The notes: generated from the sequence alone by a model not told the origin. Positions 1 through 13,191 are shown, counted from the stretch's first letter. The stretch: DNA of 64,000 nt from Strix aluco (GCF_031877795.1 NC_133933.1:5020632-5084631), one strand, 5' to 3'. Program-made: numbers and translations.

Positions 1-3000
1 CTGTCTGTATTAATTTATTCAAAACAAACTCTATGATCCATATCGATTGAAGCCAGATTCTTCATCAAAGTGGAAGTTTATGTGTTCTTCACATAACTGA
101 GAGTGCGTATCTGTTTTTCAGGGTATCTCCTGAAGTGCAAAGAAAGCGATTTCTAAAATTTGGATTCTCTATCTGATACATCATTCCCTTATACTGTTAT
201 GAAAATCACCCTTCAAGCTAAACCAAAGTTGGAGCAGCTGCTGTTTGTAGCAGGCATGGATGGGACACAACACATTGTGTTCCTGGAGGGACTGGTGGGC
301 CCTTTCAAAACCCATCCCAGTTCTCTTCCTAGTTTTAGTCCCACCTTGGGAAATCAAGTGACATGACAGCAATAACAAGAAATGATACAGCAATCCATTT
401 CCCCTCAAAAGTGCTGGGCAAATTTCACTGAACTTTTTGTTGCGGCCTTGTCCTGAGTGAGACCCTCTTAAAAAAAAGTTTTAAAAAGCTGTTACAGAAG
501 ATTGAGGATAATGTATATTAAATCCTCCAAAAGGGTTCCCCCAGTTATGCGGTTAAACCGGCTTCACTGAAGCACTGAAAGACTTAGATACCTAAGAGCT
601 GAATTAAGCCCAGAGTTTTAAAATCATATATTCTGGCTTTCTGATCAGTAGCTTAGCCAGCAGCCCAGTGGAGAACCTGGGCGTGTGCTTCATAGAAAGC
701 GTGTTGAATCCAAATAAGTACTCATTGCTGGTTTGCTTTTATCTCAACACCAGAGTTTAGCACTAACGAAAGGTTGAAGGACAGTGACTTTCATAAACTT
801 TATGGAGTCTATATTCATTGTGCTGTTTCACCTAATGTGATCGATTTTTAAGTCAAAAGTGATGGCCTCCTGCTCTAAGGGGTCATCTTGCGTGCAAAAT
901 TGAGCAGATCTTTTCAGAAAAACAGTTGGCAACCCACAGCAGTCTCCATGGAAATCAAAGTCTGGGGGGACACGCCAGTCGACCTGCTCATTCCTAGAGT
1001 CACGGCTGAGTGGAAAAGATTATATATTTTACTGTCTGTGGTATACCTGCTTTATTGATAAACTGAGGAATTCCAGTGCTGTCAGTTTAATGCCTCAACA
1101 AAAGCAATTCATGCTGTGCTATTTTCTTCTAAAGGGCAAGAGTGTGAGATGTTTGCTATACTGTGGCAAAATCCAGCAGTCCAAATTCTCCTCTCAAGTG
1201 CAACAAGAAGACAAGTAGAGTCAGAAGTAACTCTGGAGAGAGAAGGCTGTAAAAGATTTAAGAGCTGGATTAAAGGGGCATGTGCTCCATGAACTCTGTA
1301 GGGTCCTACAAAAGATGCATTTCTCTTCTCTCTGGCCTGAACTACCCTAAGCATCCCATCTTTTGAGAATCCTCATTTTGCTAGAAACTAAACAGAGGAT
1401 TGCCTGTGCAAGACTTTAGGGTCTTAAGAAATTCCTCCATTGCACAGGAAGAAAGAAAGGCTTTAACCCTGGGGAAAGTGTACTGTTAGCACATGTTTTC
1501 ATAATAAGATGGACCTCGCTAGTTCTACCCATTCATGGCTCCCCACGTAGGATCTCACTGATGTTGGTGAGCACTGGATGTGGGTGGGAACCCTTCCTGA
1601 GCCCTCAGGACCAGACAAATCAAAGCATTGGTCACTGGGCCCCTGCCGTGACTGTGGCTTTTCTGGGAGCCCGTTATTAAGGTTTTATGATCGGTTGCTG
1701 TAAAACATATCTTCTGGGCTGGCACTTGGCAAACACAGCTTTCATCACCTCCTGTTATACACTCTCTAAGCAACCAGTTCAAGTGTGTCTGCTGTCACCT
1801 GCTAAGACCAAGAGGAGTTTCTGTGATACTTCTAGTGCAGAAAATGCCAACATTGTCTGTGTTTGGGCCCCAAACTTTTTTGGCACATTTCTTCTTCTAT
1901 ATTCCTTTAAATTAAGAGGTTTTGTAGTTTCCAGAGGTGCTGCAGTCTGTTGTCACTGAGAGTCAGTTACTGAGTGTTTCTCTCCTGCTCAGACATCTGG
2001 ATGATGAGCAGTTTTAGAATAGTTCAGTCTTACAGACATGTTTGGTTTTGAGTCATCTAAAGGGTCAGTCACAATGGAAATACTGAACTTTTAGGAAAGT
2101 CTAGATATGTTTTAAATGCACAAATGTGGGGTTTCTTTGAAATTTGGCTTTACACAGATAATTTTTTGTGAAAAAGGAGAATCTTAATGCTTAATAGAAA
2201 CTTGGAACAGGAGGAGATTGTCACTTGATGTCTGAATCACCTCTCATCTTTGTCGGTGACCATCTTTTTATTAGCTTCAATATGCTTTGGATTAGACCTC
2301 AGATGCAGACAAGTATATTCAATGCACACCCCTTAATATTTTCACATCAGTATTAATGCTGTGCCAGGCTGCTCTTAACAGATACAGTATGCCTGATAAA
2401 ATTAATGGCACTTATGGCCAGGTAAGTGAAAGAAAATTGCACCTCTTTCACTCTGTGCAAGGATTTAATATGATCTAATTGCTGAGTTTGTCTCTCAGCA
2501 TAGGTCTTACTCAGGTCACTGTACATCTTAGCTGCATAAAGGCAGTTTGCTCAGATGTTAAAAACAGCAGGAAAATAAGGTCAGAGGGTTAAGGAGCAGT
2601 AAACATTTCTCAGCCTGGCTATGTTTGACTCACTGAAAGCCACCAACTATCACACCACCGACTGTAGGTTTCTGAGCCAAATATTTAGAAAGATCCCATG
2701 TGAGACTGCACCATAGTTACTCAAACACAGGATGACTCAGGACCCAAGCAGCCTTCTTGTGCTTGCATGAGGTATGTTTTTAAAAATACATATAAATCTT
2801 TTGGGGTAAGATATTCCTGGGTACCAAGAGCATAGAATGAGCACAATAAAAAGCTATTGCGCATCCAGTGCTTAGCAGATCTGACACCTGCTTCACAGAA
2901 GATGTAAGATAATTAAAAATGGTTTCCTTACTCTAAAAAGTCAAAACTAAGATGACCATTGGACCCTAAGGTTCTAAAGGCTGCAAAAATAAAAGCCAGC

Positions 3001-4734
3001 TGGGATTTAAGTAAATGCGGTATGAGCTTGAAGGGAAAGACCAGCAGTGGGTACCTGGTAGATAGCTGACCCAAGGCCAGTAGGGCGCAGCAGACCATGG
3101 GAAGAGGCAGGAGGCTTTTTCTCTCCACCTGGCAACACATGCAGGGATTTTTAAAGAGGGAGCGAACCAGGCTGCGCACATCTGATGTTTTTCCCAGTTT
3201 CTGCAGTGACATAGACATTCAAGACGAGCATGGGAGTGGAGAGAGAGGCAGACGAGAGCACAACAAGAGGTATCTTGCGTCCCTCTTGAGCTGAGCAGGA
3301 TCCTCTTGAAGCAAAGCAGAGAAGCACCAGCTGCACCAGCCAGACAGCCCCTGAGTGTGGCAGAGTCAGGCTGGTAGCCCAGCCAACATGGGCAGCGTGC
3401 TGCTGGCCTGCCTGGGAGCACCCTGCAAACACGGACCAGGCAGCTGGCAGCCAGAGAGACATCACTGCTCCCAGAAAAAGAGATGAGCCATGGCAGGGAG
3501 CAGGGCAGTTGGGAGGAAGGATAATATGAAGTCCTTAATTTGCCTCAAGGAGGGGGAGGATGGCCTGAAAAGCATAAGGGATGGTCAGGACTCTGGGTTT
3601 CTGTTCCTCAGATTTCTGTGCAACTGTGGGCATCTGCCCTGCCCTCTGCAAAATTGACACCACCAACTTTATTGGCTTCACAGGGGTATGGTTGGCTTTA
3701 TGTTCACGGAAGCACCTAAATTACTGCTGCACATGTCCAGGTAACTCCACTGGCAAGCTGTCAGGCTGCAGAGGACTTACTTCATCTGTTATTGAAATGC
3801 AACAGTCAGGAGATTGTTCAAGCCATTAATTATTCACAGATGTTATCACTGCTCCGAGCAGAATGGAGCTAGTTTCCCCTTCGTAATTAAAAAGGAGCTA
3901 ATCTGATCTGTGATATAGCTTAGTATCACAGCACCCAGAAACCCGAGACACCTGATCACATCCCAGAGTGATGATAATGCATGAGAAAATTGTACTTGTG
4001 AAAGGTGCCTTGCTGCTGCTTTAGGCAGGTGGGAGCTCCGAATTGCTCGGCTTTGCTCAAACCCTGTATCCAGCAAAGGTGATAAGACTCCCACTAACCT
4101 GCGGGAGCAGGGGCACATTCAGCATGTAGATGTTTTAAAAACCCTACCTTCAAGCTCAGTCCAAAGTCTGTTGGTGATAAAGGTGTCTGTTGGCTGAATT
4201 AAAACTTGGCTCAACCCCATATCTATTAGATCTCCGAGCCAAAAAGTATAGCTTAATCCTATTAAATATTAGCCTGCTTTAAAATGATTTCCTAAGTATG
4301 TAAGCTTTCTGACTTCTGTGTTGCAAGGGCTGTGTACTAACCACCGTGCCTCCTTCCCAAACATGTTTGTGTCATATCTATTTTCCTTGGGAATTTCTCC
4401 TGTGAGATGAACATACACCTGCAATGTCAACACCCCCTTCTTCCCTTCTGCTTCAGAGAACTCGCAAGATGAACCCTCTCTTTTTAGAAATTACTGTTGT
4501 GTAAAGTGATTATTTTAATCTCAAGGTCCAGGACTTTGTGCTTTCTGAAGTAGTTCAGTATCCCAGTGAATCCTGAAGGACTGATGGTACAATTGAGAGC
4601 ACTCAGTTCCTTATACAGTGCCCAGGCACATAAGGTCTTAGGACTGTGCCACCAGCCCCTATGACCTTGTCATTCCTTTCACTGTTTTTCTTTTGTCTTC
4701 CTATGTCCCATACCTAGGGCTGAATGTTCCCTCA

Positions 4735-4765
<31 letters not shown>

Positions 4766-4814
4766 TTCTTCTCCCCCTCTCCATCCTTACCTTGCTACCA
4801 CTATTGGGATGTAG
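1..4814 (+). other. SNAP25: SNAP25 intron 3 (3' part), no exon seen
   Basis: This sequence precedes SNAP25 exon 4 and must be intronic, because the first codon of exon 4 is residue 39 of the protein. I looked for exons 2 and 3 (residues 1-38) and found no matching sequence, so they should lie before the window. The rest is AT-rich single-copy sequence without recognisable repeats. A pyrimidine-rich stretch fills the last 75 bases. Short ORFs on both strands show no family resemblance. Confidence 0.8.
4741..4765 (+). repeat. (TC)n microsatellite in exon 4 splice-acceptor region
   Basis: Twenty-five bases of uninterrupted TC repeat, followed by TTCTTCTCCCCCTCTCC. It lies about 50-75 bases upstream of the exon 4 acceptor and supplies most of the polypyrimidine tract. 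The last 25 bases before the AG are poor in pyrimidine runs. Confidence 0.95.
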
Positions 4815-4863
4815 AGTAAAGATGCTGGTATCAGGACTTTGGTTATGTTGGATGAGCAAGGAG
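4815..4863 (+). CDS. SNAP25: SNAP25 exon 4 (residues 39-54 and first base of codon 55)
   Basis: This 49-bp exon encodes S39 to G54 of synaptosomal-associated protein 25, a membrane-bound Q-SNARE that pairs with syntaxin and synaptobrevin to fuse synaptic vesicles with the plasma membrane. It covers the centre of the first SNARE helix. In D51-E52-Q53-G54, Q53 is the ionic zero-layer glutamine of that helix. The junctions are GATGTAG before and GTAAGT after. The frame enters at a full codon and leaves with one base (G), which both versions of exon 5 complete to GAA (E55). The residues are identical to the vertebrate consensus as I know it. The only oddity is the TC microsatellite in the acceptor region. 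Confidence 0.97.
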
Positions 4864-6714
4864 GTAAGTTCAGATTGCTTCAGTAAGGAAGTATAACCAT
4901 TCTCAAAGTACTGTACTAACTGTGTGCAATCCTGAAAATGAGGACCATAAAATACGTGTGGTTGTGCATGAGAAATCCCAAACCTCTTTGTCTTTAGCTT
5001 TGTTGTCTGACAGAGGAACGTACAATAACTGCATAAAAGTCTGTACTTCTTTTGATCTGTTTCCCATTAATGTCAAAGAGAGCTGCAGCCTGAACCATCC
5101 AAATCATAATTTTTTTTCAGCGAGCTTTGGGTCAAGATCCAGCTACACGATGAGAAGATTTGCCTCCCTAAGTGTAAAATCCAACATTATTTACGCAGGT
5201 GCTATGTAATTTTGTCACTTGTTTTAGCCACAAGTGAAAGGCATGCAATAAAATGCATATGAAAAGAAGGTAAAACAGGTCTAGTTTGTGAAATTTCAGT
5301 TGCTTTTTGTATAGAAATGTCAGTGAGGATAACAAGAATTTAACATTAAAAGCTACGAAATGATCAGCTCATTACAATTGACCATATAGGAGCTTTCAAG
5401 CTTAGATGAGTCCCTGTCTGTGCATGACAGTGACAAAGACAGAGCTAGATATATTCAATACATTCCAGGAAATTACATTTTTGTCCTCCATAATACTACA
5501 AAGAAGAAGGTAGCTTCCCCACCCCCTCCCCAACAAAACTAATAAATCTTAATTTACTGCAGACCCACAGCATCAGCAAAATCGTGTCTCCAAATGGAAG
5601 TTAAATCAACAGAGTACAAATTTCTGTTTCTCTATATCAAACCGGCCCCCCAAAAGCCCTTGTTATTATTTACCATGTGGCATGATACAAAACTGCATAG
5701 TGTTTTCTACAGAGGTAATGATGTATTACTCATCAAGCCCAGACAACAATTATAAGCAATGGTATGACATTGTTGGGAAACGGATTGCAGAACCCGACAG
5801 GCCTTTTTAATCTGTAATGTCCCTGCCTCTCTGGCACTAAAATGAATGAAACAGGACCTAAACAGAAAGTATTTTCTCCTATTTGCTTTTTGATGTATGT
5901 CTCATTGCTTCCACCCCAACCTCCCCCTTTAGGGAAAAGAATTTAACCTAACTAAATTTTGTCGCATCAATTTCTCTTGACAAGAAAAATGTTATAGAGA
6001 ATATTTTGTTGTCTTCAAAATTTTTTTTCTGAATAAGAGCAATAAAAGAACTATCACTGAATACAGAAAACCAGAAATTACTTATATTGAAACAGATATG
6101 GCACCTGTCTAAATAATGTGTTTTGTTTTAGGAGTTATACGATTAAAATAAATCACAAATATTGTCAAAGAAAGTCCATAAATACCCAGGTGTGTCTTGC
6201 AATGTAATTCACAGGCAGATCAGCAAAAACTTCAGTGGTTCCTATAACTTCCCTTGTGTTTAGTGTTGGGAAAGTATGTTTCCGTTCTTTAACTGTTATT
6301 TCTCTACAGATTACTAGGTGTTTTCATTTTGGTTTTAATCCTGAATTTTGTTTTTTACTTTGGCATTCTACTATTGCTAAACCCCTGTGCACAAAAGTTG
6401 TCCGACCAACTCTAGTCATGCTAAGAAGGATGGTCTGTGTGAGCTGAGGGGCTGAGACTGGACCTGAGACTTCTTTGGAGTCCAGGGAACTCAGTATTAA
6501 ACTCTTATTGACAGTGAAACCTGAAACGTATATTGTATGGCCAGAGATGCGGGTAGTCGATACTTGCAGGAAAGAATTAAACAATTTAAAAGCCTCTTTA
6601 AACTGGTTATGGTCATGCCTTAAGTGGTTCAGTAAATTTAGCGTGTGAGTATACAGTATGGGTTTCTCAAGGAAAACAGCCTAACAATACTACAAACCCT
6701 GGGAATATTGTAAC

Positions 6715-6970
6715 CACTGTATTATGCTAAATGTTTAATTAAGTTTTGTGCATTTTAGCCATATGTAGGGCTAATAATTCCTGATTATTTTTATTTTAGC
6801 GATAAAAGACATTATATTATTGGGCAAAATATGCTAATGATTACTTTGAACCCTTTGTAATTAGCACAATGTGTGCAACTCAGGGATGTCTCAGCAGATT
6901 ATCAGATTCAGGAAATAATTTGCTAACACTGCCATGTGATCTCCTTTCAGCTGACTGCACAAGTCACTTA
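6715..6970. promoter_or_regulatory. Possible non-coding element with clustered TAAT motifs
   Basis: About 250 bases of intron 4 hold TTAATTAA (about 6,735), CTAATAATT (about 6,771), GCTAATGATTA (about 6,833) and GTAATTAG (about 6,857), all homeodomain-type cores. The clustering is directly visible. An enhancer role is inference only, since AT-rich DNA also produces such motifs by chance. Confidence 0.25.
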
Positions 6971-9808
6971 AGATTATTAGGTGTTAAATATACAAAAAAC
7001 ATGACATTGATCTTTCCAGTGGGCGGCAAGCAGAATATCTAATCTCTGCAGTTGCTTGAAGCTCTATTTCTAGGTTTCCTTACAAAATTGCTTGCTTTGA
7101 AGTTAAACAGACCTTACAAGAAAAACGTCTTTGAGCCGATCTCAATCTAAGTAACGCAGAGCAGAACTCATTTTCTGATATCAATAAGCAGAAGTCTTTG
7201 GGATCATAAAAGGAAATAAGTCAACATAATTTTACAATACTAGGTATTTATACAATAAAGCCAGTCTGGCTAGCTCCTGTTGCCTAAATGTTTAGCACAT
7301 CTGGCTGTGCAGGGGACCACAGAGTCTGTTATGACCCTACAGAGATATAGAGTTTCACAAGAGCTTTCATTATTCCTGTCTCACAGAGAATGGGACAGCC
7401 ATAAAAACTAGATACCTCCTCCAGTGCCCTCTGAAGTCACTGGGAATCTGAGTGGGCTTTTGCAGTAGTCCCTCTGCAATACCAAGAGTTGTTATTTTTT
7501 TGAGTCAGGTATTGTCACCCAAACCAGTTCAACACAGTTCTTCCCCTGGGGAGCCCACAGGAAGGAGCTAAGAGGTTAGATTCTCCTTGTTGAGAGTTTT
7601 TCCATCAGTGAGAAAGTCATTCCCAGACCCTGTGTGCATCCATAATGCTTACAGTTTTTTAAACCTGGCCTTGAGTCAAGCTTCCTTAATTAATTATTTA
7701 AATATAAATATATACATAATGCTTTAAACTAGAATATTTACATTTTAGATTAAAAATGTCATGCTGCAAAGGATTATTGAGCAGTGGCAATTGCTCTGCT
7801 TCATTGAATATGTCTTTGAAACATGCTAACTTAGAAAAATGTTAATATTTGGATGCATGTTTGTTCAAAGCAGCCTGTAGAAATTAAACTGATAGTACAA
7901 AGTGGGGATATGAAGATAAACCTGAATTTCTGACACAGGAGGGGTCCCAGAGTGGTATCTCTCTTCATCTAAAGTAAACTCCCATCACCTGGGAGTATCA
8001 GCAGGCAGAGAGACTTGGACCTTGAAGGACATTTTTTTGTGTGATGATGTCCTCACGCAGTTTATTACAAAAGAATTTCATTTTTGTATTCAAAAGGGGG
8101 TGGAGGGGAGAAACTTTTCCAATAACAGTAGCAGCACAGCCATTTTTCATCCAAGACAAGATAAAGAAAATAGCCACAACATTGATAAGCCACAAAGAAA
8201 ATGTCAATGCAATTGAATTTTTCTCCCTGCACTACAGCAACAGCAAATGCACAACCAGCAATGCCAGTGAACACGGGGAGCAGCTTAATCTACCCAGCAG
8301 ATCTGTACTCCAGATCAAGTTGAAGTATGGAGATAAAACTGAGCAACCCCACAAGCAAAAGTGTTGGCACTGTGTGATGGTACCCATGCTAACTACCTCT
8401 ACTGTTTTTGAAGGAGTTGCGAGTTTTAGCTTTGTATGAGTTATGGCTGACCTGTTTCTATGGCACTGGAGAAACAACTGTAGTAAATACAAAGATAATT
8501 ACCGTTCCTTTCCATCAGAGAGAAAAGTTATGGCCACTCGCACAGGCCCCTTCCCCAGTTTATCTCCTATTCAACAGCTACCATGAAAATTGATAGGCAG
8601 TGAGATGCCAAAAGCAGAGTGGCTAGAGGTGCTCCAACAACACCTATGAGCCGATCTGATCACAGTAAGAAACGGCTTGCTAATTAGCAACAAAACCAGT
8701 GACCATCAACTATTCCAGATGCTACAGGGAAAGTGGTATTAATTATGTTGAAAGTGTAGTGCAGAGCAAAAGACAAATGAACCCCCCACAAAAGCAGGTT
8801 GTGCCTCGTCTACTGTTATTTTTAGCACAGCTACACATGGGCTCACGAGTACTCCCTGCCAGCTTTCTTCCATTCGTACCTGTGCTCAGCAATGCCTTTC
8901 AGAGCAGAGCTAGGTCAAGACTAAGGATTTCTGAAAAGGCTGTCCTAGAAATGTCCTGTGCTCTGATATGATTCTCCTTTATGGAAAATGGGATCACTGA
9001 ATATCACTGGAAATAGTTAATCTGCTGACTTGCTTTCAGATGCAGCCCTCTTGTATGCAATTATGATTACAATGTGTTCTTAGATGTCCTTTTTTTTTTT
9101 TTCCCCTCTAATTTAAATTGTCCTTTGTGGAAATTGCTTCATTGCACAATACTCCAGGCAAAGGAGCAAGTTCCCTTCTCCACAGGCATTTAACTGACAT
9201 TCAAGCACAGGCCCCAGATCCTGGACACTAGTCAAGGAACAGTTGTTATAAATCACAGAGGGGTGTGCAAAGGTGGAGCAACACCACACTTGCCTTGTCC
9301 TGGTCCTGCATCCAACACTGTGTTAAGATGCTTTTGCAGCTCTGTTTGCTCAAGAGACCACAGGAGCAGCAGCAGGATGCCCATGCTACACCTTCCCTCT
9401 CCCAGCCACTTCCTCAGATCAGCCACAGAGCGGGGATTTGCCAGGCTGTTACAGAAGATCCTGGCAAAGACCCACTGGCAAAGGGCCACAATGCTATGGT
9501 AAAACTAACAGGACTAACTCATGGTCCCTCAGGTGCCTGTGGTTTTAATACAGAAGTAATTCATAAGTATAACAATACAGGTCAAAACATATCGCTGTTT
9601 ATCTCCTAAGATATGCTGTTAGTTTGCTGTAAGATCTGGAAGATATATGGCCCCTGTGTTTGAATCAAAGTGACATTCTCAGACGTAAAAGGGTATTGAT
9701 ATGCCAAAAGGGCTAATAATTAGCAGAGCTTCCTGGAAAAAAAATGAAGAAAATCTCAGTGAAACATATCTCTGATGTGTATTCTGCTTCCGAACAATGT
9801 CAATCCTC

Positions 9809-9832
9809 TTATATATCATAGATGATATATAA
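9809..9832. repeat. Perfect short inverted repeat (11-bp arms, 2-nt loop)
   Basis: The arms TTATATATCAT and ATGATATATAA are exact reverse complements separated by AG. They sit in a TA-rich stretch that continues to about 9,845. This could extrude as a hairpin, but it is otherwise unremarkable. Confidence 0.85.
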
Positions 9833-10107
9833 ACATATATATAGATGCAGTATGTCCCAAGAATACTGCAACAAACCATCAAAAGATGTTTAAACTCTGA
9901 CCTTGAAGTGCTTCTCTAAATGGGAGATAAAGGACATGATCTTCTGTAAGTGTGAATTTGCGTAGGTTCATGGCAGTGTATGCCAGCAGACTGTCTTCCC
10001 TAAAACCTTTAATACAATACACATAGTTAAAATAGGAAAGGTCTATGAAAACAGACATTAAATTAACCTTTTGATAGCCATCTGATTTCTTACTGGCAGT
10101 GATTCAT

Positions 10108-10325
10108 TCTGGGCCAGATTTTAATATCAGTTACACCAAAACAAATCCAGAGTGACCCCATTAAGTTAATTCCTCTATAATATTTATGCCTCAATAATTG
10201 TGGTTAGGCTCATGAATCTATTTCCTTGCCTGTGGGACCAGATCTTTGACAGGTATAAATTGGTGTTGCTCCATGAAGCCGGCATAACCACACCAATTTA
10301 AACCAGTTCACAATCCAGCCCATGA
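10108..10325. repeat. Decayed palindromic interspersed repeat
   Basis: The stretch begins with GGGCCAGATTTTAATATCAG, followed by TTACACC, and ends with CAATCCAGCCC, an imperfect inversion of its start. Inside it lies an exact 11-bp inverted repeat (10,256-10,266 TAAATTGGTGT and 10,290-10,300 ACACCAATTTA). This layout fits the old fold-back repeats of sauropsid genomes that begin GGGCCAGAT and carry GTTACACC and GTGTAAAT motifs. The family name is not certain. Confidence 0.5.
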
Positions 10326-11524
10326 CATTAGCAACTACCAAATGGTTTTAGGACCAGCAGCCAGCTGTCTAGACTTCTGGGCTACAAATACAACATGGGC
10401 TTTTTACACTGATGAGGTTTCCTTTAATGGAAGATAAATTAGTTGTGGTTCCCTTTTCTATTCAGAAATAGCATAGGCATCACACACAAATCCTGAAGCA
10501 GGATAAATTAAGTCAAGTTCCTGGAGAGAGCTATCATTTATATCAAAGTCTTTGAGTCATGTCAAATACACTCTTCAATTAGCACTCATCTATTCAGGCA
10601 GAATAGGAAACAGGGAAAGAAAGTTCAAAAGGCCCTACTACATACCTGGCTTCAGAGAATGTGCATCTGAGCAAGGAAACGTGCTTAGACTGAAAGTCAC
10701 CAGTGGTACCGGATCTAGAACTGATGCCTGCAGTCTACACCTGGCATTTTCTACTGGTCAGCCAAGGTTAGAGAAAAGCAGGCAACAAAATCAGTGGAAG
10801 AAAGGTCAGTACCTCTTGTCCCTCCCAGTGTCAAAATACCCATGTGGAAATAACTTTCTTTTAACTGAGAGCCCTGAAAACCAGCCAGACTCTGCAAACA
10901 CAGCTCTCACAAGCAGGAGGTGGGAATCTGCAACAGAAATGCAGCAATTCCCATCCTGCAGCATGAACCAGCTTAAAAGCCAGCTCATACTCCCACAGCT
11001 GCTTCCCAGAGCAAGAGTTGCCCCACTATACAGGAGCAGGCAGGACTCCGAGTTAGCGAGCAGCAGGAGCACTTAGAGGAGCATCACCTTCTACCACATA
11101 CTCATATTTCTGATGAGATTGACAATCTGTGGCTACAGACATGAACCAAAGCTTCTGCTAAAGCCTCCCAACCAAAACGGAAAATTACAACGTGCATTAA
11201 AACAATCCAACCTTGTATTTCTCGTTCTTGGCTCAGCAGTTTATCTCAGGCTTCCTTATTAGCTCCGCAATCCTTTGCTCACATTATATGTGCCCCTTTT
11301 AGAGGACAGCACCAGGTAACTCTGATCCTCTAACTGTATCCTTGGATTTGGGATCAATAACTGCTGTGGTATCAGGAGCCACATCCAGCTGAGGATAATG
11401 AGAACCGGCTGCTGAAAAGCAGATGCATCTTGTAATACTGACATGGCACCTCTCCTTCTCAAAGCCCAGCCTCATGCAAGAATTAAACAAAGAACACATT
11501 TGAATTATTTCAGCTTGAACAATT

Positions 11525-11650
11525 TAGGCCAGGATTTTTAAGGCCCTCAAGGGATGAGATGCCCGTTTCCCATTAAAATTAATTAAATAAAATTAATTTT
11601 AATGGGAATTGGGTATCCAAATCCCCCAGAAAGCTTTGAAAATCTAAACT
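11525..11650. repeat. Palindromic repeat relic with an 18-bp perfect stem
   Basis: An exact inverted repeat occupies 11,567-11,584 and 11,591-11,608, with a 6-base loop. It is flanked by GGCCAGGATTTTTAAGGCCC on the left and a CTTTGAAAATCTAAAC type end on the right. The whole resembles fold-back elements of sauropsid genomes in which CCCATTNAAA and its complement form the centre and TTTGAAAATCC the ends. I infer a non-autonomous DNA transposon relic. Confidence 0.55.
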
Positions 11651-12274
11651 TCATTTGTTATTAGAAACCCAAGTAAGAAATTAGGCCTATTCATGTTCCC
11701 AAAGTCATCAAGAGGAGTTTTGTAGTGATGTCAACATGCACATGACTTTTTTTCTGAAATACCTTCTTTGTTTTTTTCTTCCTTCTGGATTGGACTCAGT
11801 TAACATCAGGGATGACATTAGATTCCTCCTATAACCAGTACTCTCTTAGATCCTTTCCTCTCAAGTCTAATTCTCTGTTCCTATTTTTTTGTATTCAATA
11901 TTGGGAATAGGGATGTATTTGTGTTTTACTGTGATTGCTTTACTTTACCTCTTTAGGTACAGTTACAATTTTTAATGGATTGAAATGCCACTCCAAGTAA
12001 CTTTCTCATCCTGTGTCATATTTATTTGGGTATATCCTTCATGAAACAAATGGTGAGGCTTATAAAATGCTGTCACTACCGCAGACTCCACATAAGACCC
12101 CTGATCCCACTGGATCCATATCTGTTTACATCCGTTTACAATTTTACATTGTGGCATTCTGTTCCTCTAGGCTGTTTTTCCCAGCTTCAACAGTGAAGAA
12201 ATTAACACATTAAATTATTCTGACTACCAAATCACTAAGAAAACCCTACATCGTCATCAGCCTTAGGTTGAAAT

Positions 12275-12395
12275 AAGCCAAATTCTGTTTGATGCCAGCG
12301 GAGAGACGGTGTCTATATACGGCTGGTTACTGGGCTTGGTGCTTCGTAACTTGTCCTGGAGCAAAGCAGAAGTGACCCCACTGAAAACACGAGTC
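12275..12395. repeat. Possible relic of the same palindromic repeat group
   Basis: Contains AGCCAAATTCTG at the left and GAAGTGACCCCACTGAAAAC at the right. Both phrases are typical of the palindromic repeats described elsewhere in these introns. The similarity is weak and the ends are approximate. Confidence 0.3.
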
Positions 12396-13191
12396 TTCAC
12401 CCAATGCTTGTTTTTATAAGGTCCCTCGGGGACAGAGGCAATGAATGTCACAGCCAGCGGTCCTCTTTCAGTGAGCATCAGGCTCCTGGAGTAGTTGCAA
12501 TTGCTCTGTGTTCACTGGGGTTAATCCTGATTTGCAGTATCCATACCAGTAAGAAAACCAGCCCTAAGGCCATACTCAGATTAGAGATTAATATCCAGTG
12601 CCAATCGAAGTAGCAGGTCTCAGTTTCCTCAGCCTCTGGAAAAAGGAGTACTTGGACACAGATCTTAACAGCTCACTCCATCTCTGGTACCATTACCACC
12701 AGCTCACTCACTAATCAAAGCAATTATGCTGTCCTAAATCACCTAATTCCAAGGCATTTGTAAGTGTAAGTAACTGAAGTATTTTCCATGGAAGGACAAC
12801 TTTTCTCTTGTATTAACATACATAAATGCAAAATAATAACACTATCTTTCTTTCTCTTGGATGTCATTGGTGTCTTAGTAAGTGGATGTATTGTATTATG
12901 TTTCTGGACCTTGAAGTTTATAACCCTTCCTTTCTACATCATTACATCTTGTTTAAATTAATATCTTTCAAACATCTACCTCCTTTGTTTTACTCTTCCC
13001 ATATTAGTAAAAACCACCTTTGGCATCCGTGCGGCATACATCCTTTCGACAATGCATCAGTTCAGATTAATGCATTGTAATGTCATTATTAATTCAGTTC
13101 TACATGGTCATTTTTCATGTTCTGTTGAAGACAAAAGCAAACAAACAAAAATACAATTCATTCCACACTGTCATCCCTTTGTCCTGACCAG

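Larger units (their letters stand above)
4864..13191 (+). other. SNAP25: SNAP25 intron 4
   Basis: An 8.3-kb intron between exon 4 and the alternative exons 5a and 5b. No further exon is visible. It contains an AT-rich stretch with several homeodomain-type TAAT motifs (about 6,715-6,970), a perfect 11-bp hairpin (9,809-9,832), and relics of palindromic repeats at about 10,108-10,325, 11,525-11,650 and 12,275-12,395. The open frame at 10,552-11,076 has no family resemblance. Confidence 0.9.

Noticed and set aside
2928..3465. Three overlapping minus-strand frames of 96-151 codons
   Set aside because: They overlap in different frames within intron 3 and look like chance openings in a GC-richer patch.
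1..4814. SNAP25 exons 2 and 3
   Set aside because: I looked for the coding sequence of residues 1-38 with splice sites and found none, so these exons should lie before the window.
10552..11076. 174-codon open frame on the plus strand inside SNAP25 intron 4
   Set aside because: Composition and residue order show no domain or conserved pattern, it lies wholly within an intron, and an overlapping frame is open on the other strand.
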